Shown here: piece by piece, positions 44,524-54,821 of the stretch
Layout: every line of letters begins with the position of its first letter
Numbering within the stretch: the first letter of the stretch is position 1
Origin: Paracrocinitomix sp040880585
Lineage (GTDB): Bacteria > Bacteroidota > Bacteroidia > Flavobacteriales_D > Crocinitomicaceae
Assembly: GCA_040880585.1 (NCBI GenBank)
Contig: JBBDID010000004.1
Coordinates: 124,001-188,000 of the forward strand
DNA: 64,000 nt
Direction: 5' to 3'
Notes under the pieces: generated by a model
What the model was told of the DNA's origin: nothing
The model's database searches: none
The model's input: the letters and a program-made list of their open reading frames with translations, nothing else
Translations under genes and position numbers: made by a program

Positions 44524-45648
44524 TTAAACAAATAGGTCAGCAGATATATGATCGGCAATGAACATTCCTTGTTTAGACAGGCGAATTAATTGATTTTTTT
44601 CGATCAAATTTCCCTGCTTGAGATGCTTTTCAAGCGCCTTGTTAAAATCGCTTAGATTCAGTTCTTTTCCCAATTCATTTAGATCCTCTAGATTTATTCC
44701 CCAACGGGTTCTTAAGCGGGTCAGAATATAATCATTGAACTGATCGGTGGTGCTGAGTTCCTCTGTTTCAAAAAAATCAGACCCTTTATTTACCCCTTTA
44801 ATGTATTGAGGATTATTCGCCACATTCCATCTTCTTTGATGACCATTGTAAGAATGTGCTGAAGGACCTATCCCCAGATACATTTTTCCCAGCCAGTAAG
44901 CCGAATTATGTTTTGAAATAAAGCCTTCTTTTGAAAAATTTGAAATTTCATACTGCTCATATCCGACTTCATTCAAGCGCGTTGTCATATAATTAAATTG
45001 TTCATGCGCTTGCTCATCTGACGGTAATTTGATTTGTCCGGTTTTTTTCCATTTGCTGAAAACCGTTTTTGGCTCAACGGTAAGGCAATAGGCCGATAAA
45101 TGGGGGATATCCAATTCGATATACTTATTCAATTGTGATTTCCAGTATTCCATCCCTTTTCCGGGGATGCCATATATGAGGTCTATGGTAAGATTATCAA
45201 ATCCGGCATTTTTAGCCAGCCCAATACAGTTCAATGCCTCTTCTGCATTATGCGCCCGATTCATGAGCTGAAGCACTTCACCATCAAAAGACTGAATACC
45301 AATGCTCAACCGATTAACCCCGGCTTGTTTCAGGTCTATAAGCAGTTGCGGGTTGAGATCATCCGGGTTGCACTCAAGTGTCACCTCAGCATTTTGAGTC
45401 ACTTCATAGTGTTTATAGATGCTCTCAAAGATTTGTTCCAGTTGTTTTTTGGATAAAAGACTGGGTGTTCCACCCCCAAAATAAATGGTTTCAATTTTAG
45501 CTGTACCCACTTCCGAAGATCGGTTTATCAACTCCGTACAAATAGCATGAATCATTTCTTCTGCGCCACTTGTATTTGTAGAAAAATGAAAATCACAATA
45601 GTGACACTTTACCTTGCAATAAGGTATGTGGAGGTAGATTCCGGCCAC
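44524..45648 (-). CDS. hemW: HemW, radical SAM haem chaperone
   Basis: 374 aa. Cluster motif CKVKCHYCDF (CxxxCxxC) right after the start YLHIPY, then YFGGGTPSLL, NRLSIGIQSF and the HemW C-terminal domain. HemW members lack coproporphyrinogen dehydrogenase activity and bind haem; older annotations call it HemN-like. Confidence 0.93.
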   Translation of the reverse strand: MAGIYLHIPYCKVKCHYCDFHFSTNTSGAEEMIHAICTELINRSSEVGTAKIETIYFGGGTPSLLSKKQLEQIFESIYKHYEVTQNAEVTLECNPDDLNPQLLIDLKQAGVNRLSIGIQSFDGEVLQLMNRAHNAEEALNCIGLAKNAGFDNLTIDLIYGIPGKGMEYWKSQLNKYIELDIPHLSAYCLTVEPKTVFSKWKKTGQIKLPSDEQAHEQFNYMTTRLNEVGYEQYEISNFSKEGFISKHNSAYWLGKMYLGIGPSAHSYNGHQRRWNVANNPQYIKGVNKGSDFFETEELSTTDQFNDYILTRLRTRWGINLEDLNELGKELNLSDFNKALEKHLKQGNLIEKNQLIRLSKQGMFIADHISADLFV

Positions 45649-45658
45649 AGGACTACAC

Positions 45659-47410
45659 CTAGCTTTCTTTGGTTGTTTCTTGCTGTGGCTTATTTTCCTT
45701 GGCCGTTCTGTTTTTAAAATAAACGGTTGTCAGATCCATATAACGCATTCCGTTTGTTTCAAAATTACGCACATTGGATTGCAATAACATCAGGTCTTCA
45801 CCATACCAAAGTATAATGAACGGTGCGTCTTCCATCATGATGGCTTCTGCTTCAGCAAATGCAGCATAAGAAGAGTCTTTATCAGCGGTTAAGCTTCCTC
45901 TTTCAAACGCCTCATCAAACTTGGGGTTTACATAGCGTGAGCTATTCATATAAGAAGGTTTATCTCTTGAATCAGGAACAATTTTACCATATGCATTTAC
46001 CAAAAATGTTTCAGGATTCGGGTAATCTCCAAACCAGGTAGCCCGGAAAATATCCGCAGTACCCATTGCTTGATTTTCAATCAACTGATTAAACTCAATC
46101 CCCTCAATATCAACATTGATATTCAAGGCACTTCTTAGCTGGCTTTGAATTTCCGAAGCAATTAGGTAATGATCATTGCCCAGTCTAAACTGCATGGAGA
46201 GATTTGGAAAGCCTTTTCCTCCGGGATAGCCTGCCTCTGCCAATAACTTCTTTGCTTGCTCCGGATTGTAAACATACCCTGCATCTTCTATCGTTTCAAA
46301 ATCGTATCCTTTGAGAATTTTTGTCAAGGGAGGTGTGATACCAAATTTCCCAATTTCATAGGCTTGATTTTTCATGATCTTTTCTACCAACTTTTTACGG
46401 TTAATAGCCATGTTGAGCGCTTGTCGTACTTTTTTATTTTTCAATACCGGTGTGGTCATGTTGAGTTCAAGATAAGTGGTAGACAACTGAGGTTGTGAAA
46501 TCAGCATATATTTTGGCGGATTACTTTCAAAATCTTCGATTCTCTCTTCAAGAACTTCTGAAATACTGGTGATCGGAACATTGGGTATGTAAGAAAGTCC
46601 TTTATCCCAAAACAAATCCATTTGATCCTCAGAATGCTCATAATATTTGAAAACTACTGAATCTAAATAAGGCAATTGATTTCCTTCATCATCACTTAAG
46701 TAATAATTTGAATTTCTATACAACTTCACCAATTCAGAATTTGACCCTTTCTTGTCATAGATGAAAGGACCTGTTCCAACGGGATGAAATTCATCTGTTT
46801 CAAACGATTCTTTTGGCACAATTGTCGCAAAAACAGTGGCGAGTTTTTGAAGGAAAACAGAACTGGGCTCAGTAATTTCAATGGATACTTCATTTTCATT
46901 TGCACTGATTCCCGAAATATGATCTGCTGTTCCGTTGTAATACTCTTCTCCACCTACAATCGACCCTTTAAAATTATAGTAGGCTCTATTTGTGGTCTCA
47001 TTTTTAAAAATATTTTGAAAAGAAAAAACAACATCTTCTGAGTTAAGTTTTCGCCCTTTTCCATCAGGGAAGCAAGGATCATCATGAAAATAGACATCTT
47101 CTCTAATCGTGAAAGTATAAATTGTTCCTTCTTTAGAAACTGTCCATTCAGAAGCAAGTGCCGGTTCAATCTCTAAAGTTTTAGGATTATACTTCACCAG
47201 CCCCTCAAGAACTTGATCATATACTTGAGCGGTTTCCAGTTTCTGCATTTCAGTAGGTCGGATTGCTTTGAAATAACTTCCTGTTGGCATAGTAAAAACA
47301 CCCCCATATATCGATTCATTTTCTTTATTGTCAGAATCGTTAGATGAGCCATTACAGCCAAGTAAAATTAGAGAGATGGTTAAACCAAGCAGTTTATTTA
47401 ATTTATTCAT
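45659..47410 (-). CDS. Peptide/nickel-type ABC transporter substrate-binding lipoprotein
   Basis: 583 aa, SBP_bac_5 family. Lipobox ILLGCNGSS (about residues 15-23), then LASEWTVSKEGTIYTFTIRED, the domain signature near VRQALNMAINRKKLV, and the C-terminal WYGEDLMLL. Binds oligopeptides in the periplasm in relatives. No permease genes adjoin it, so partners are elsewhere. 10 bp upstream of hemW on the same strand. Confidence 0.9.
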   Translation of the reverse strand: MNKLNKLLGLTISLILLGCNGSSNDSDNKENESIYGGVFTMPTGSYFKAIRPTEMQKLETAQVYDQVLEGLVKYNPKTLEIEPALASEWTVSKEGTIYTFTIREDVYFHDDPCFPDGKGRKLNSEDVVFSFQNIFKNETTNRAYYNFKGSIVGGEEYYNGTADHISGISANENEVSIEITEPSSVFLQKLATVFATIVPKESFETDEFHPVGTGPFIYDKKGSNSELVKLYRNSNYYLSDDEGNQLPYLDSVVFKYYEHSEDQMDLFWDKGLSYIPNVPITSISEVLEERIEDFESNPPKYMLISQPQLSTTYLELNMTTPVLKNKKVRQALNMAINRKKLVEKIMKNQAYEIGKFGITPPLTKILKGYDFETIEDAGYVYNPEQAKKLLAEAGYPGGKGFPNLSMQFRLGNDHYLIASEIQSQLRSALNINVDIEGIEFNQLIENQAMGTADIFRATWFGDYPNPETFLVNAYGKIVPDSRDKPSYMNSSRYVNPKFDEAFERGSLTADKDSSYAAFAEAEAIMMEDAPFIILWYGEDLMLLQSNVRNFETNGMRYMDLTTVYFKNRTAKENKPQQETTKES

Positions 47411-47454
47411 GCTTTGATGTTGAAAATATTATACTTCTTTTAATTAACTAAAGC

Positions 47455-47484
47455 CAAATATAAAGTAAATTTATTTATTTGAAA
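47455..47484 (-). promoter_or_regulatory. Candidate promoter of the substrate-binding protein gene
   Basis: Minus strand TTTC (complement of 47481-47484), 18-bp spacer, TATATTTG (complement of 47455-47462), 45 bp before the ATG. Confidence 0.55.
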
Positions 47485-47621
47485 TCGATTTTGCTTTGTA
47501 ATTGGTAGAGTTAAAAGTTTGCGGAGACAAAAAAATAAGGTTTTAACTTGTTTATCTCTATGGGAAGTTTTAATATTGCACTTACTTATACCGAGTGTAA
47601 AAGCATTTTAATATAACTATA

Positions 47622-48428
47622 ATGTTGAAAAACAATATCTTACTGCTGATTCTTTTTCTTGGCGGTTCATTTGCGTCCTATGCTGACTTGTCAATAGAAG
47701 GCCATTATCAGGGAAAAAACTTATATGTTCAAAATCCAGAAGACGAAGATGGTTTTGGATTTTGTGTAACAAAAGCTACCGTAAACGGAGATCCGATTTC
47801 AGATGGGATTCAATCTACGGCTTTTGAAATCAACTTTGCCGAGTTCAATGTAAACATTGGTGATCCTGTTTTTATTGTGCTTGAGCATGGTATTGGCTGT
47901 AAACCAAAAATTTTAAATCCTGAGGTATTACTCCCGAAAAGTACTTATGTCATTCAAGACATTTCGTGTTCACCTGATGGTTCTCTAAGTTGGACAACTA
48001 CAGATGAATCCGGAAAATTACCTTTCGTGATCGAACAATACAGATGGAATAAATGGGTTGCAGTTGGTGAAGTGGATGGAGTAGGAACTGCCACAAAAAA
48101 CACTTATGAGTTTCAGGTAAGCCCTCACTCTGGTGAGAACAAAGTACGCGTAGTTCAAACAGATCATACCGGCAAGAAAAAGCCTTCAAAGGCATGTACT
48201 TTTTCAAACCCAAATATTAAAGAACCAGAATTGAACCCGAAGAAGGTTAAAAAAGAAATTAAGTTTACTGCCAATGGATCACCGGTTGAAACAAAATATG
48301 AGATTTACGACGCCTATGGTAATATTGTAAAGAAAGGCGTAGGGTCTACCGTGAATTGTGAGAACCTTAAAAAGGGAGCTTATTATATAAACTATGATAA
48401 TAAAAACGAAAAGTTTATTAAGACCTAA
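47622..48428 (+). CDS. Secreted protein with probable type IX secretion C-terminal domain
   Basis: 268 aa: signal peptide (MLKNNILLLILFLGGSFASYA), a beta-rich middle with four cysteines, and a C-terminal 75 residues resembling the T9SS sorting domain (KYEIYDAYGNIVKKG ... CENLKKGAYYINY ... KFIKT). Function unknown. Ends at a good terminator. Confidence 0.75.
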   Translation: MLKNNILLLILFLGGSFASYADLSIEGHYQGKNLYVQNPEDEDGFGFCVTKATVNGDPISDGIQSTAFEINFAEFNVNIGDPVFIVLEHGIGCKPKILNPEVLLPKSTYVIQDISCSPDGSLSWTTTDESGKLPFVIEQYRWNKWVAVGEVDGVGTATKNTYEFQVSPHSGENKVRVVQTDHTGKKKPSKACTFSNPNIKEPELNPKKVKKEIKFTANGSPVETKYEIYDAYGNIVKKGVGSTVNCENLKKGAYYINYDNKNEKFIKT

Positions 48429-48449
48429 ATAAAAAGTACGTACTGAAAG

Positions 48450-48479
48450 CCCATCTGCCTTAGGCGGGTGGGTTTTTTT
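48450..48479 (+). terminator. Intrinsic terminator
   Basis: CCCATCTGCC (48450-48459), loop TTA, GGCGGGTGGG (48463-48472), a fully paired 10-bp stem with two G-T pairs, then seven T. 21 bp past the secreted-protein stop and 12 bp before the next ATG. Confidence 0.85.
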
Positions 48480-48491
48480 ATTTTAGCACCT

Positions 48492-48890
48492 ATGAAATTA
48501 GAACACATTGGCATTGCGGTAAAAGAATTAGAGGCATCCAACAAACTTTTTGAAATCCTTTTTGATTCTCCTCATTATAAAACTGAAGAGGTGGCCTCAG
48601 AGGGGGTTACAACTTCTTTTTTTCAGTTGGGTAATACAAAAGTAGAATTATTAGAGGCCAGTTCTGAAAGTTCAGCCATTGCTAAATTTATAGCAAAGAA
48701 AGGAGAGGGAGTTCACCATTTGGCATTTGAAGTTCAGGATATAGATTTTGAAATTGACCGACTATCAAAGGCAGGTTTTCAGCTGATACACGAGACGCCA
48801 AAAGAAGGAGCAGACAACAAACGCATTGCTTTTTTACACCCAAAATCAACCAACGGCGTTTTAATTGAACTTTGTCAGGAAAAAGGTTAA
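48492..48890 (+). CDS. mce: Methylmalonyl-CoA epimerase
   Basis: 132 aa, glyoxalase/VOC fold: KLEHIGIAVKELEASNKLF, the KVELLEA metal ligand, GVHHLAFEV and the C-terminal GVLIELCQEKG. Interconverts R and S methylmalonyl-CoA in propionate metabolism. The start is ATG 48492; an extension from 48468 would run through the terminator. Convergent with the kinase gene (4-bp overlap of stops). Confidence 0.9.
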   Translation: MKLEHIGIAVKELEASNKLFEILFDSPHYKTEEVASEGVTTSFFQLGNTKVELLEASSESSAIAKFIAKKGEGVHHLAFEVQDIDFEIDRLSKAGFQLIHETPKEGADNKRIAFLHPKSTNGVLIELCQEKG

Positions 48891-50482
48891 ACCGGTAACT
48901 GAATTCTAAAAGTTGTTCCTTTGTTTACTTCTGAATGCAAAATGAACACCTTTCCTGAATGAAATTCTTCAATGATTCTTTTTACCAATGATAACCCCAG
49001 CCCCCAACCTCTTTTTTTGGTCGTGTAACCGGGTCGGAATACCGATTTGATTTTATTTGGCGGAATTCCCTTTCCATTATCTTTAATATCAATAATCACT
49101 TCATCTTCTTGTTGGTGAACAATCACTTCAATTACTCCTTTCCCCTCCATAGCATCTACCGCATTTTTTGTAATATTTTCAATCACCCACTCAATCAATG
49201 AAGCATTTATATACATTTCTATTTGATCTTGTTCTGCAGTAAATTTTAATTCGATTTTGTTAGAAATTCGACTTCTCAAGTAGTCTACTGCTCCTTTCAC
49301 AACAGCAACCGCATTTTCTTCTTTTAAATTTGCTTTGGATCCTATTTTTGAAAATCGGTTGGTTACTGTATTTAACCGATCTATATCTTTATTGATTTCT
49401 TCAGTAATACTTTTATCTACTCCTTTAGACTCCAATAATTGGTTCCATGCCATTAAAGAAGAAATGGGCGTTCCTAATTGATGTGCCGTTTCCTTTGCCA
49501 TACCTGCCCAAACCTGGTCTTGTTCAGCTTTTCTGAAGGTGGAAAAAGCCAAATAGGCAATTAACACAAAAAGTCCGATAATGAAAAACTGCACAAAGGG
49601 AAAAAATTTCATTTGTGTAATCTCTTCAGAATGTTCGTAATAAATAACACCTTGTCTTTTACTCCCCAGCTCAACGCTAATAGAGTCACCCGATTGGTTT
49701 AGTTTATTGATCAATGCACTCACATTTGTACTGTCATAATCCAATCGATTGGTGGCAATTACCTCCCGATTGCTTTTATCAATAAACAGTACAGGCACCA
49801 AATATTCATTGGTCACCAGCTCACTACTAAAGGCATCAACCAACGAATCCCGAGTATATTCTAGCGCGTTTAATTTTTGAGTTCGGAAATAAATGGAATC
49901 AAAATAAAATACTTTCTGTTTTTCTCCATAGTAAAGGTCAATTTCTAAAGGCGGATGATCTTCTCTCCAAAAACTGATGTATTCATATAAACTATCTGAC
50001 TTTGTTTTGCGAAACAGGGAATCACGAAACGATTTGTCTCTATCCCCATAGTTTTTTCTAACCTGCCGGTTAATGAGTGAGTCTAACATCCCCAAATTGT
50101 AACTGGAAACGACTTTTTCGTTCATATCTGTTATGATAATAGGAATGGCGTTATTTTGCTGAAGGATTTTTACTACAAAAGAATAATCTTCGGCGGGTTT
50201 ATTCACCTCTTCCATAGCCAACGACCACATTTCTACTTTTTGCCGATCTCGTTCTTTCAGATCTTTCAATGCCTTGCTCAACTCATCAAAAGCATTATTG
50301 GTGAGATTCACCAATTCTGATTTACGTTTTACTGCATCTGCCCATTGTTCAATACGATTAATTTCGCGCTCCTGCACCTTATCTACAATAGAAAAGGAGA
50401 ACCATAGAGATGCGGCTACCAGCAAAATGGCAGCCCCCAGTAAGGCAATTTTCCAACGTTGTTTTTTGTGATAAAGGTTCAT
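48887..50482 (-). CDS. Sensor histidine kinase
   Basis: 531 aa. Two membrane helices (about 11-31, 295-315) enclose a large periplasmic sensor part with a coiled coil. The kinase core has the H-box KETAHQLGTPISSL, N-box ENITKNAVDAM, G1 DNGKGIP and G2 GWGLGLSLVKR. No response regulator gene adjoins, so it is an orphan kinase here. Confidence 0.94.
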   Translation of the reverse strand: MNLYHKKQRWKIALLGAAILLVAASLWFSFSIVDKVQEREINRIEQWADAVKRKSELVNLTNNAFDELSKALKDLKERDRQKVEMWSLAMEEVNKPAEDYSFVVKILQQNNAIPIIITDMNEKVVSSYNLGMLDSLINRQVRKNYGDRDKSFRDSLFRKTKSDSLYEYISFWREDHPPLEIDLYYGEKQKVFYFDSIYFRTQKLNALEYTRDSLVDAFSSELVTNEYLVPVLFIDKSNREVIATNRLDYDSTNVSALINKLNQSGDSISVELGSKRQGVIYYEHSEEITQMKFFPFVQFFIIGLFVLIAYLAFSTFRKAEQDQVWAGMAKETAHQLGTPISSLMAWNQLLESKGVDKSITEEINKDIDRLNTVTNRFSKIGSKANLKEENAVAVVKGAVDYLRSRISNKIELKFTAEQDQIEMYINASLIEWVIENITKNAVDAMEGKGVIEVIVHQQEDEVIIDIKDNGKGIPPNKIKSVFRPGYTTKKRGWGLGLSLVKRIIEEFHSGKVFILHSEVNKGTTFRIQLPV

Positions 50483-50528
50483 TCTGATATATAGCTATCG
50501 CTAAGAACGGGATAAAAGACGAATTATT

Positions 50529-53243
50529 CTACTGAATTCGCTCATACTGTATACTGTCTTTTTTCTTATCTGCATCCTCTTTCCATTTCTGAAACAACTT
50601 TATGCTGTGGTCTTTATTTTTTTGTTCGGATTTTTTCTTTTCTTCTTTTTCCGGGGAATTATCATCTTCTTCCTCTTCTCTTCCGTCCTCTTTGTCGTAG
50701 ATAATAAATTCAACTTCATTTCGATTATCTCTTTCGATCTCTTTTATCGTAGAATCTTTTTTAAAGAGGCCTAGTTCAGATTTCAGAATCGACTTCATAT
50801 CTTCTTTTTCTTTTGCGAGTTCTTCTTTTCTATTTACCCTTCTTTCATCTTCATCCAATGCAAATTGCGGATTGTTTAAATCCCCAAACATGGTCAGGTA
50901 GATAACCAGCCCAAGCCCGTCATCTTCTACAATTCCAAATTCATTTTCTTCAACCGGGGTCTTTAGCTCACGAAATCTAAAACTAAAATGGTACTCAATT
51001 TCATTATCAAAGCTGTGCCATCCAAACATTTCTACATCCACAGCATTGGTTTTTATTTTCATTTTAGGAATGGTGATCCGGCGATTCTTAATCGTAATTT
51101 CATTGTCAATATGTGAAAATTTCAGGTGCAATAATTTCTCTTCAAACTGGTCAATGTGCTTATTCATTAGCATTTTCAACGCCTTGTTTGAACGCATATA
51201 AGCGGTGATCTCTTTCATGGCATTCAGTTCATTTAATTCTCCACTGTCAATCATTAGGTTCGACTTAGCAAACAACTGATCTTCTATTAATGAGAAATAA
51301 GCATTAAAAGCGATCATCATTTCTATATCACCACTCAATGTTCCGGATAGATGCTCTGCCATAATTGATTGTTGCTGAAAATTATTCCAGTCGGCAAACA
51401 GTTTTTTGATGTTGATCCGATCAAATCGCATATTTCCTGAAATGAGATTTCCCTTGCTCAATTGATTGTCAAAATTCAACTGACCACTTACTTCGCCGTT
51501 ATAGGCCGCCAACTTTAAATTGTTCAATTGCACTTTCCGATCAGACATGAGCATTTTACCAGATATTTTCTGGAAATGATGTGTTTCCCACCTTAATTGG
51601 TTGACATTTACATCCACATTGAGATTTAAATTAGCCGGTAGTTCAAACACACTCAGCGGATCATCCTTTGACTTTTCAGAACTACTGAGAAATTCATTCA
51701 AATCCAATTGATCTGACTCTATACTGGCAACCATCCCCAAATCACCTGATCCTTCTATGTACGGAATGAAATTTTTGAGTGCTCCATTTAAAAGAAGATC
51801 TGAGTTTGTTGTTTTTATCGATAACTGGTGTGCTGCCGCATTTTCACCATTTAAAATGATTTCTCCGTTGATCTGCCGATAAAATAATTTGTCCGCTGTT
51901 CCCTGATACGATACATTTGATAATAATAAATTCCCATCTGATTTTGTTACTTGAAATTTTTCAGTGCGATATTCAGGATCAAAAAACTGCATGATCGCTG
52001 CAATATTAAAGTTTACCTTTCCTCCCAGTTTTTCTATTTGCTTAAACTTGAAAAATTGTTGGAATTTCATCAGATCCAGATTTCCTTTCATTTTAGTATC
52101 TATCAATGGTTGCGCAAAATCAGTCACCACGGCTTCCCCATTAAAATAGCTGTCCAACATTTTAAATTTAACGGCTTTAAACTCCAATTCTTCCTGTCTG
52201 TTTTCTTGCTTGTTTTGATAGTGACCTTTGAAACTCACATCATAAATTTTAAGTTGCTGTTCGGGTTCAGTCACCGATCCTTCAGCAATTGAAAAATCAG
52301 CCTCAACAGATGGCATTTCAGTCACCGATCTTTCCCCTTTTATGGTAGAAATAAAATCAATTGTCCCCTCTCCTTCATACGCTTTAACATCTTCAAGACT
52401 TTCATCTACCATACTGTTTGCCATGTCGGCAAGTCCGATATCGTTGCCGGATATTGATAAATCAATCAGTGAAGAATCAATGAACCCCTGAATATGAAAA
52501 GGCATTTTTTCAATCATCAAATCACCCTTGCTAAAAGTGTATGATTGCGCTGCCGTATTTACTGCCAAATTCAAATCCAATTGTGCTGTTTTTTCTTTAA
52601 GCAGGGTGAATGAATTGCTTTTGAGTTGGTGAATATCCAGATCTGCCTCTGCCAGTAAATTATATTGATTATCTGAGAAATCTCCCGATAATAAACCTTG
52701 ATTAATACCCACCTCATAGAATTGTTTTGCTGCGAAATTCTGATAGCTAAACTCAATTTGGTCAAGAGTGAGTAACTCCAGAGAAAATGAAAAATTCACA
52801 CTGTCATTATTCTCTTTTTCTGAAGGCTTGAGAATATCATAGTTTACCTGCCCGTCATCTGTTGTTTTAAGTCGTAGTGTTCCTCTGTGGGCGCTCATTC
52901 GTTTTACCTTATAATCCCCACTGAAAACATCCATTACATTAAAATTGAAAAACAATTGATCTGCATAAAAAAGGGTGTCGGCACTTTCCAGTTTTTCGTA
53001 AGCATCCGGAACAAGCACTTTTTCAAAAGCAATAGAGGCAGATGGAAAATCATAAAAAAGAGACAGTTCAATATTCTGAACCACCACCTTTGATCGTAAG
53101 TGTTGATTTAAAGCATCAATGGCATACTGTTTAATGTCATCTTCGTACACTTTTAACAGCACGGTAAGGCCGGTCACAATGAAGAGACCTACAAAACAAA
53201 TCCAGAAGAGAATTTTTTGTAGAATTTTAAGTGCCTTGCGCAT
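50529..53243 (-). CDS. AsmA-family protein
   Basis: 904 aa: one N-terminal membrane helix (IFWICFVGLFIVTGLTVLL, about 13-31), the AsmA-like N-terminal domain (AIDALNQHLRSKVVVQNIELS), a long beta-rich middle and a strongly charged C-terminus (EDDNSPEKEEKKKSEQKNKD). Relatives bridge the periplasm and are implicated in phospholipid traffic to the outer membrane. Immediately upstream of the kinase gene (46 bp). Confidence 0.88.
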   Translation of the reverse strand: MRKALKILQKILFWICFVGLFIVTGLTVLLKVYEDDIKQYAIDALNQHLRSKVVVQNIELSLFYDFPSASIAFEKVLVPDAYEKLESADTLFYADQLFFNFNVMDVFSGDYKVKRMSAHRGTLRLKTTDDGQVNYDILKPSEKENNDSVNFSFSLELLTLDQIEFSYQNFAAKQFYEVGINQGLLSGDFSDNQYNLLAEADLDIHQLKSNSFTLLKEKTAQLDLNLAVNTAAQSYTFSKGDLMIEKMPFHIQGFIDSSLIDLSISGNDIGLADMANSMVDESLEDVKAYEGEGTIDFISTIKGERSVTEMPSVEADFSIAEGSVTEPEQQLKIYDVSFKGHYQNKQENRQEELEFKAVKFKMLDSYFNGEAVVTDFAQPLIDTKMKGNLDLMKFQQFFKFKQIEKLGGKVNFNIAAIMQFFDPEYRTEKFQVTKSDGNLLLSNVSYQGTADKLFYRQINGEIILNGENAAAHQLSIKTTNSDLLLNGALKNFIPYIEGSGDLGMVASIESDQLDLNEFLSSSEKSKDDPLSVFELPANLNLNVDVNVNQLRWETHHFQKISGKMLMSDRKVQLNNLKLAAYNGEVSGQLNFDNQLSKGNLISGNMRFDRINIKKLFADWNNFQQQSIMAEHLSGTLSGDIEMMIAFNAYFSLIEDQLFAKSNLMIDSGELNELNAMKEITAYMRSNKALKMLMNKHIDQFEEKLLHLKFSHIDNEITIKNRRITIPKMKIKTNAVDVEMFGWHSFDNEIEYHFSFRFRELKTPVEENEFGIVEDDGLGLVIYLTMFGDLNNPQFALDEDERRVNRKEELAKEKEDMKSILKSELGLFKKDSTIKEIERDNRNEVEFIIYDKEDGREEEEDDNSPEKEEKKKSEQKNKDHSIKLFQKWKEDADKKKDSIQYERIQ

Positions 53244-53366
53244 ACCCGGTGAAGTTATGGCAATATAGCGCAGCTTTGAACAGCTGGTTACAGATATTAT
53301 CCACCTTCAACAGTTGACAAGCTGAATTAGTTAAGGGGTTAGATCACTATTTCAAAAAAAGCAGAT

Positions 53367-53690
53367 TTATTTTTTTGCTTCTTTTTTGACCTCTTCAATC
53401 ACTTTTTCATTCAAAACATCATAAATAGTGTCCATGACCTCTTTCATGGTGTCTAGCGCTTGTAATAATTCAGAGTTCGGGTCAGAAACTTGCTTGTTTA
53501 CTTCTTGCTCTACTTTATCAAAGGTCTGATTGATCAAGCTGTTTAAGTTATTCTGGTTTTTATTCGGGCTTTTATCTATTTCCTGAGACTTTGTTTCACT
53601 TCCATTACTTTCACTCGTTTGTTCAGCTGTGCAAGAAATAGTCATTCCTAAAAGAACAAGCACAAAAAAATTTATTCTATTTTTCTTCAT
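53367..53690 (-). CDS. Small lipoprotein of unknown function
   Basis: 107 aa. Lipobox MTISCTAEQ (Cys about 20), then a Ser/Glu/Asn-rich linker and a C-terminal amphipathic helix ending EEVKKEAKK. No family recognised. Confidence 0.7.
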   Translation of the reverse strand: MKKNRINFFVLVLLGMTISCTAEQTSESNGSETKSQEIDKSPNKNQNNLNSLINQTFDKVEQEVNKQVSDPNSELLQALDTMKEVMDTIYDVLNEKVIEEVKKEAKK

Positions 53691-54144
53691 TTTTCACTAA
53701 TTAGTTTACCATCATAAAGTTAAAATTATTCTTTTACTTTCTTAAAACATTGATGTCCGGTGAAAATTAGTTGGCTTTTTTAGTGATCACCACACTAGAA
53801 TAAAACCATCCCTGACGATCCTTTTCCCCTCTGCCAACTGGCGGATCGCTTGATAATATTAAAGTCAAGCCATTTCACTCCCTTTAGGGAGGGGAAATGA
53901 AATGGCGGAAAGGGGAGTCATTACTTCCAAAATTTGTCAATTCTGAAAACGACCCTCATTGAAAACAAAACTCCTGAGGCAACTGTCAGTATTGACTTAT
54001 TGGAAGTCTAACTTTATTTCCCCGGACATCAATGTTCTTAAAAATAAAAAAGACAGTTCTATTTCAATTTCTTATGGATAAACTTGTTAAATTTGAGAGA
54101 AATGATAGATTACATTTTTACTAACCATAAAATAAAAAAATAAG
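53691..54144. other. Intergenic region with nested inverted repeat and sod promoter
   Basis: No gene seen. GCCATTTCA (53869-53877) / TGAAATGGC (53898-53906) encloses CTCCCT-TT-AGGGAG (53878-53891), a large hairpin. The outer arms TTTCCCCT (53823-53830) and AAAGGGGA (53909-53916) can extend it. Such elements occur between genes in many Bacteroidota. The right end contains the promoter listed separately. Confidence 0.55.
54062..54095 (+). promoter_or_regulatory. Candidate promoter of the superoxide dismutase gene
   Basis: TTTC (54062-54065), 22-bp spacer, TAAATTTG (54088-54095), 50 bp before the ATG. Confidence 0.55.
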
Positions 54145-54750
54145 ATGGCTTTTAAATTACCAGATTTACCTTATGCACATGATGCATTAGAACCTCATAT
54201 TGACGAAAAAACTATGACCATTCACCATGGCAAGCACCATCAAGGCTATACTGACAAGCTAAATGCTGCTATTGAAGGAACAGACCTTGATGGAAAATCA
54301 ATCGAAGAGATCATGAAAAACGTGGGGGGCAATGCTGCTGTAAGAAATAATGGCGGTGGATACTATAACCACAGCTTGTTTTGGAAAGTGATGTCCCCCA
54401 ATGGAGGTGGAAAGCCTTCAGGAGAATTGGCAGATGCCATAAATAGTGCTTTTGGGTCATTTGATGCCTTTAAGGAAAAATTCTCAAGCGCAGCCGCTAC
54501 TCAATTTGGGTCAGGCTGGGGATGGCTTTGTGTACACAAGGGTGGTAAAGTAGATGTTTGTTCTTCTCCCAATCAAGATAATCCGTTGATGCCAGGTGTA
54601 GGTTGTGGCGGAACACCAATTCTTGGGATTGATGTGTGGGAACATGCCTATTACCTGAAATATCAAAATAAAAGACCGGACTACATTAATGCATTTTTTA
54701 ATGTGATCAATTGGGACGAGGTTGCAAAACGATATGCGGCGAATAAGTAA
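54145..54750 (+). CDS. Superoxide dismutase, Fe/Mn family
   Basis: 201 aa, no signal peptide, so cytosolic. Metal ligands: His in MTIHHGKHHQGY, His in YYNHSLFW, and Asp/His in DVWEHAYYLKYQN. The second-sphere glutamine is at the Mn-type position (SPNQDNPLM) and not in the first half, which favours Mn or cambialistic use (inference). Own promoter and terminator. Confidence 0.96.
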   Translation: MAFKLPDLPYAHDALEPHIDEKTMTIHHGKHHQGYTDKLNAAIEGTDLDGKSIEEIMKNVGGNAAVRNNGGGYYNHSLFWKVMSPNGGGKPSGELADAINSAFGSFDAFKEKFSSAAATQFGSGWGWLCVHKGGKVDVCSSPNQDNPLMPGVGCGGTPILGIDVWEHAYYLKYQNKRPDYINAFFNVINWDEVAKRYAANK

Positions 54751-54773
54751 TTTTGAGATAACATGATCGACTA

Positions 54774-54808
54774 AACCCGTACATGTTTAATATGTGTACG
54801 GGTTTTTA
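54774..54808 (+). terminator. Terminator after the superoxide dismutase gene
   Basis: AACCCGTACA (54774-54783) / TGTACGGGTT (54795-54804), 10-bp perfect stem, 11-nt loop, then T-rich. The next gene starts 17 bp after its right arm. Confidence 0.8.
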
Positions 54809-54821
54809 TATATTTAGGGAG

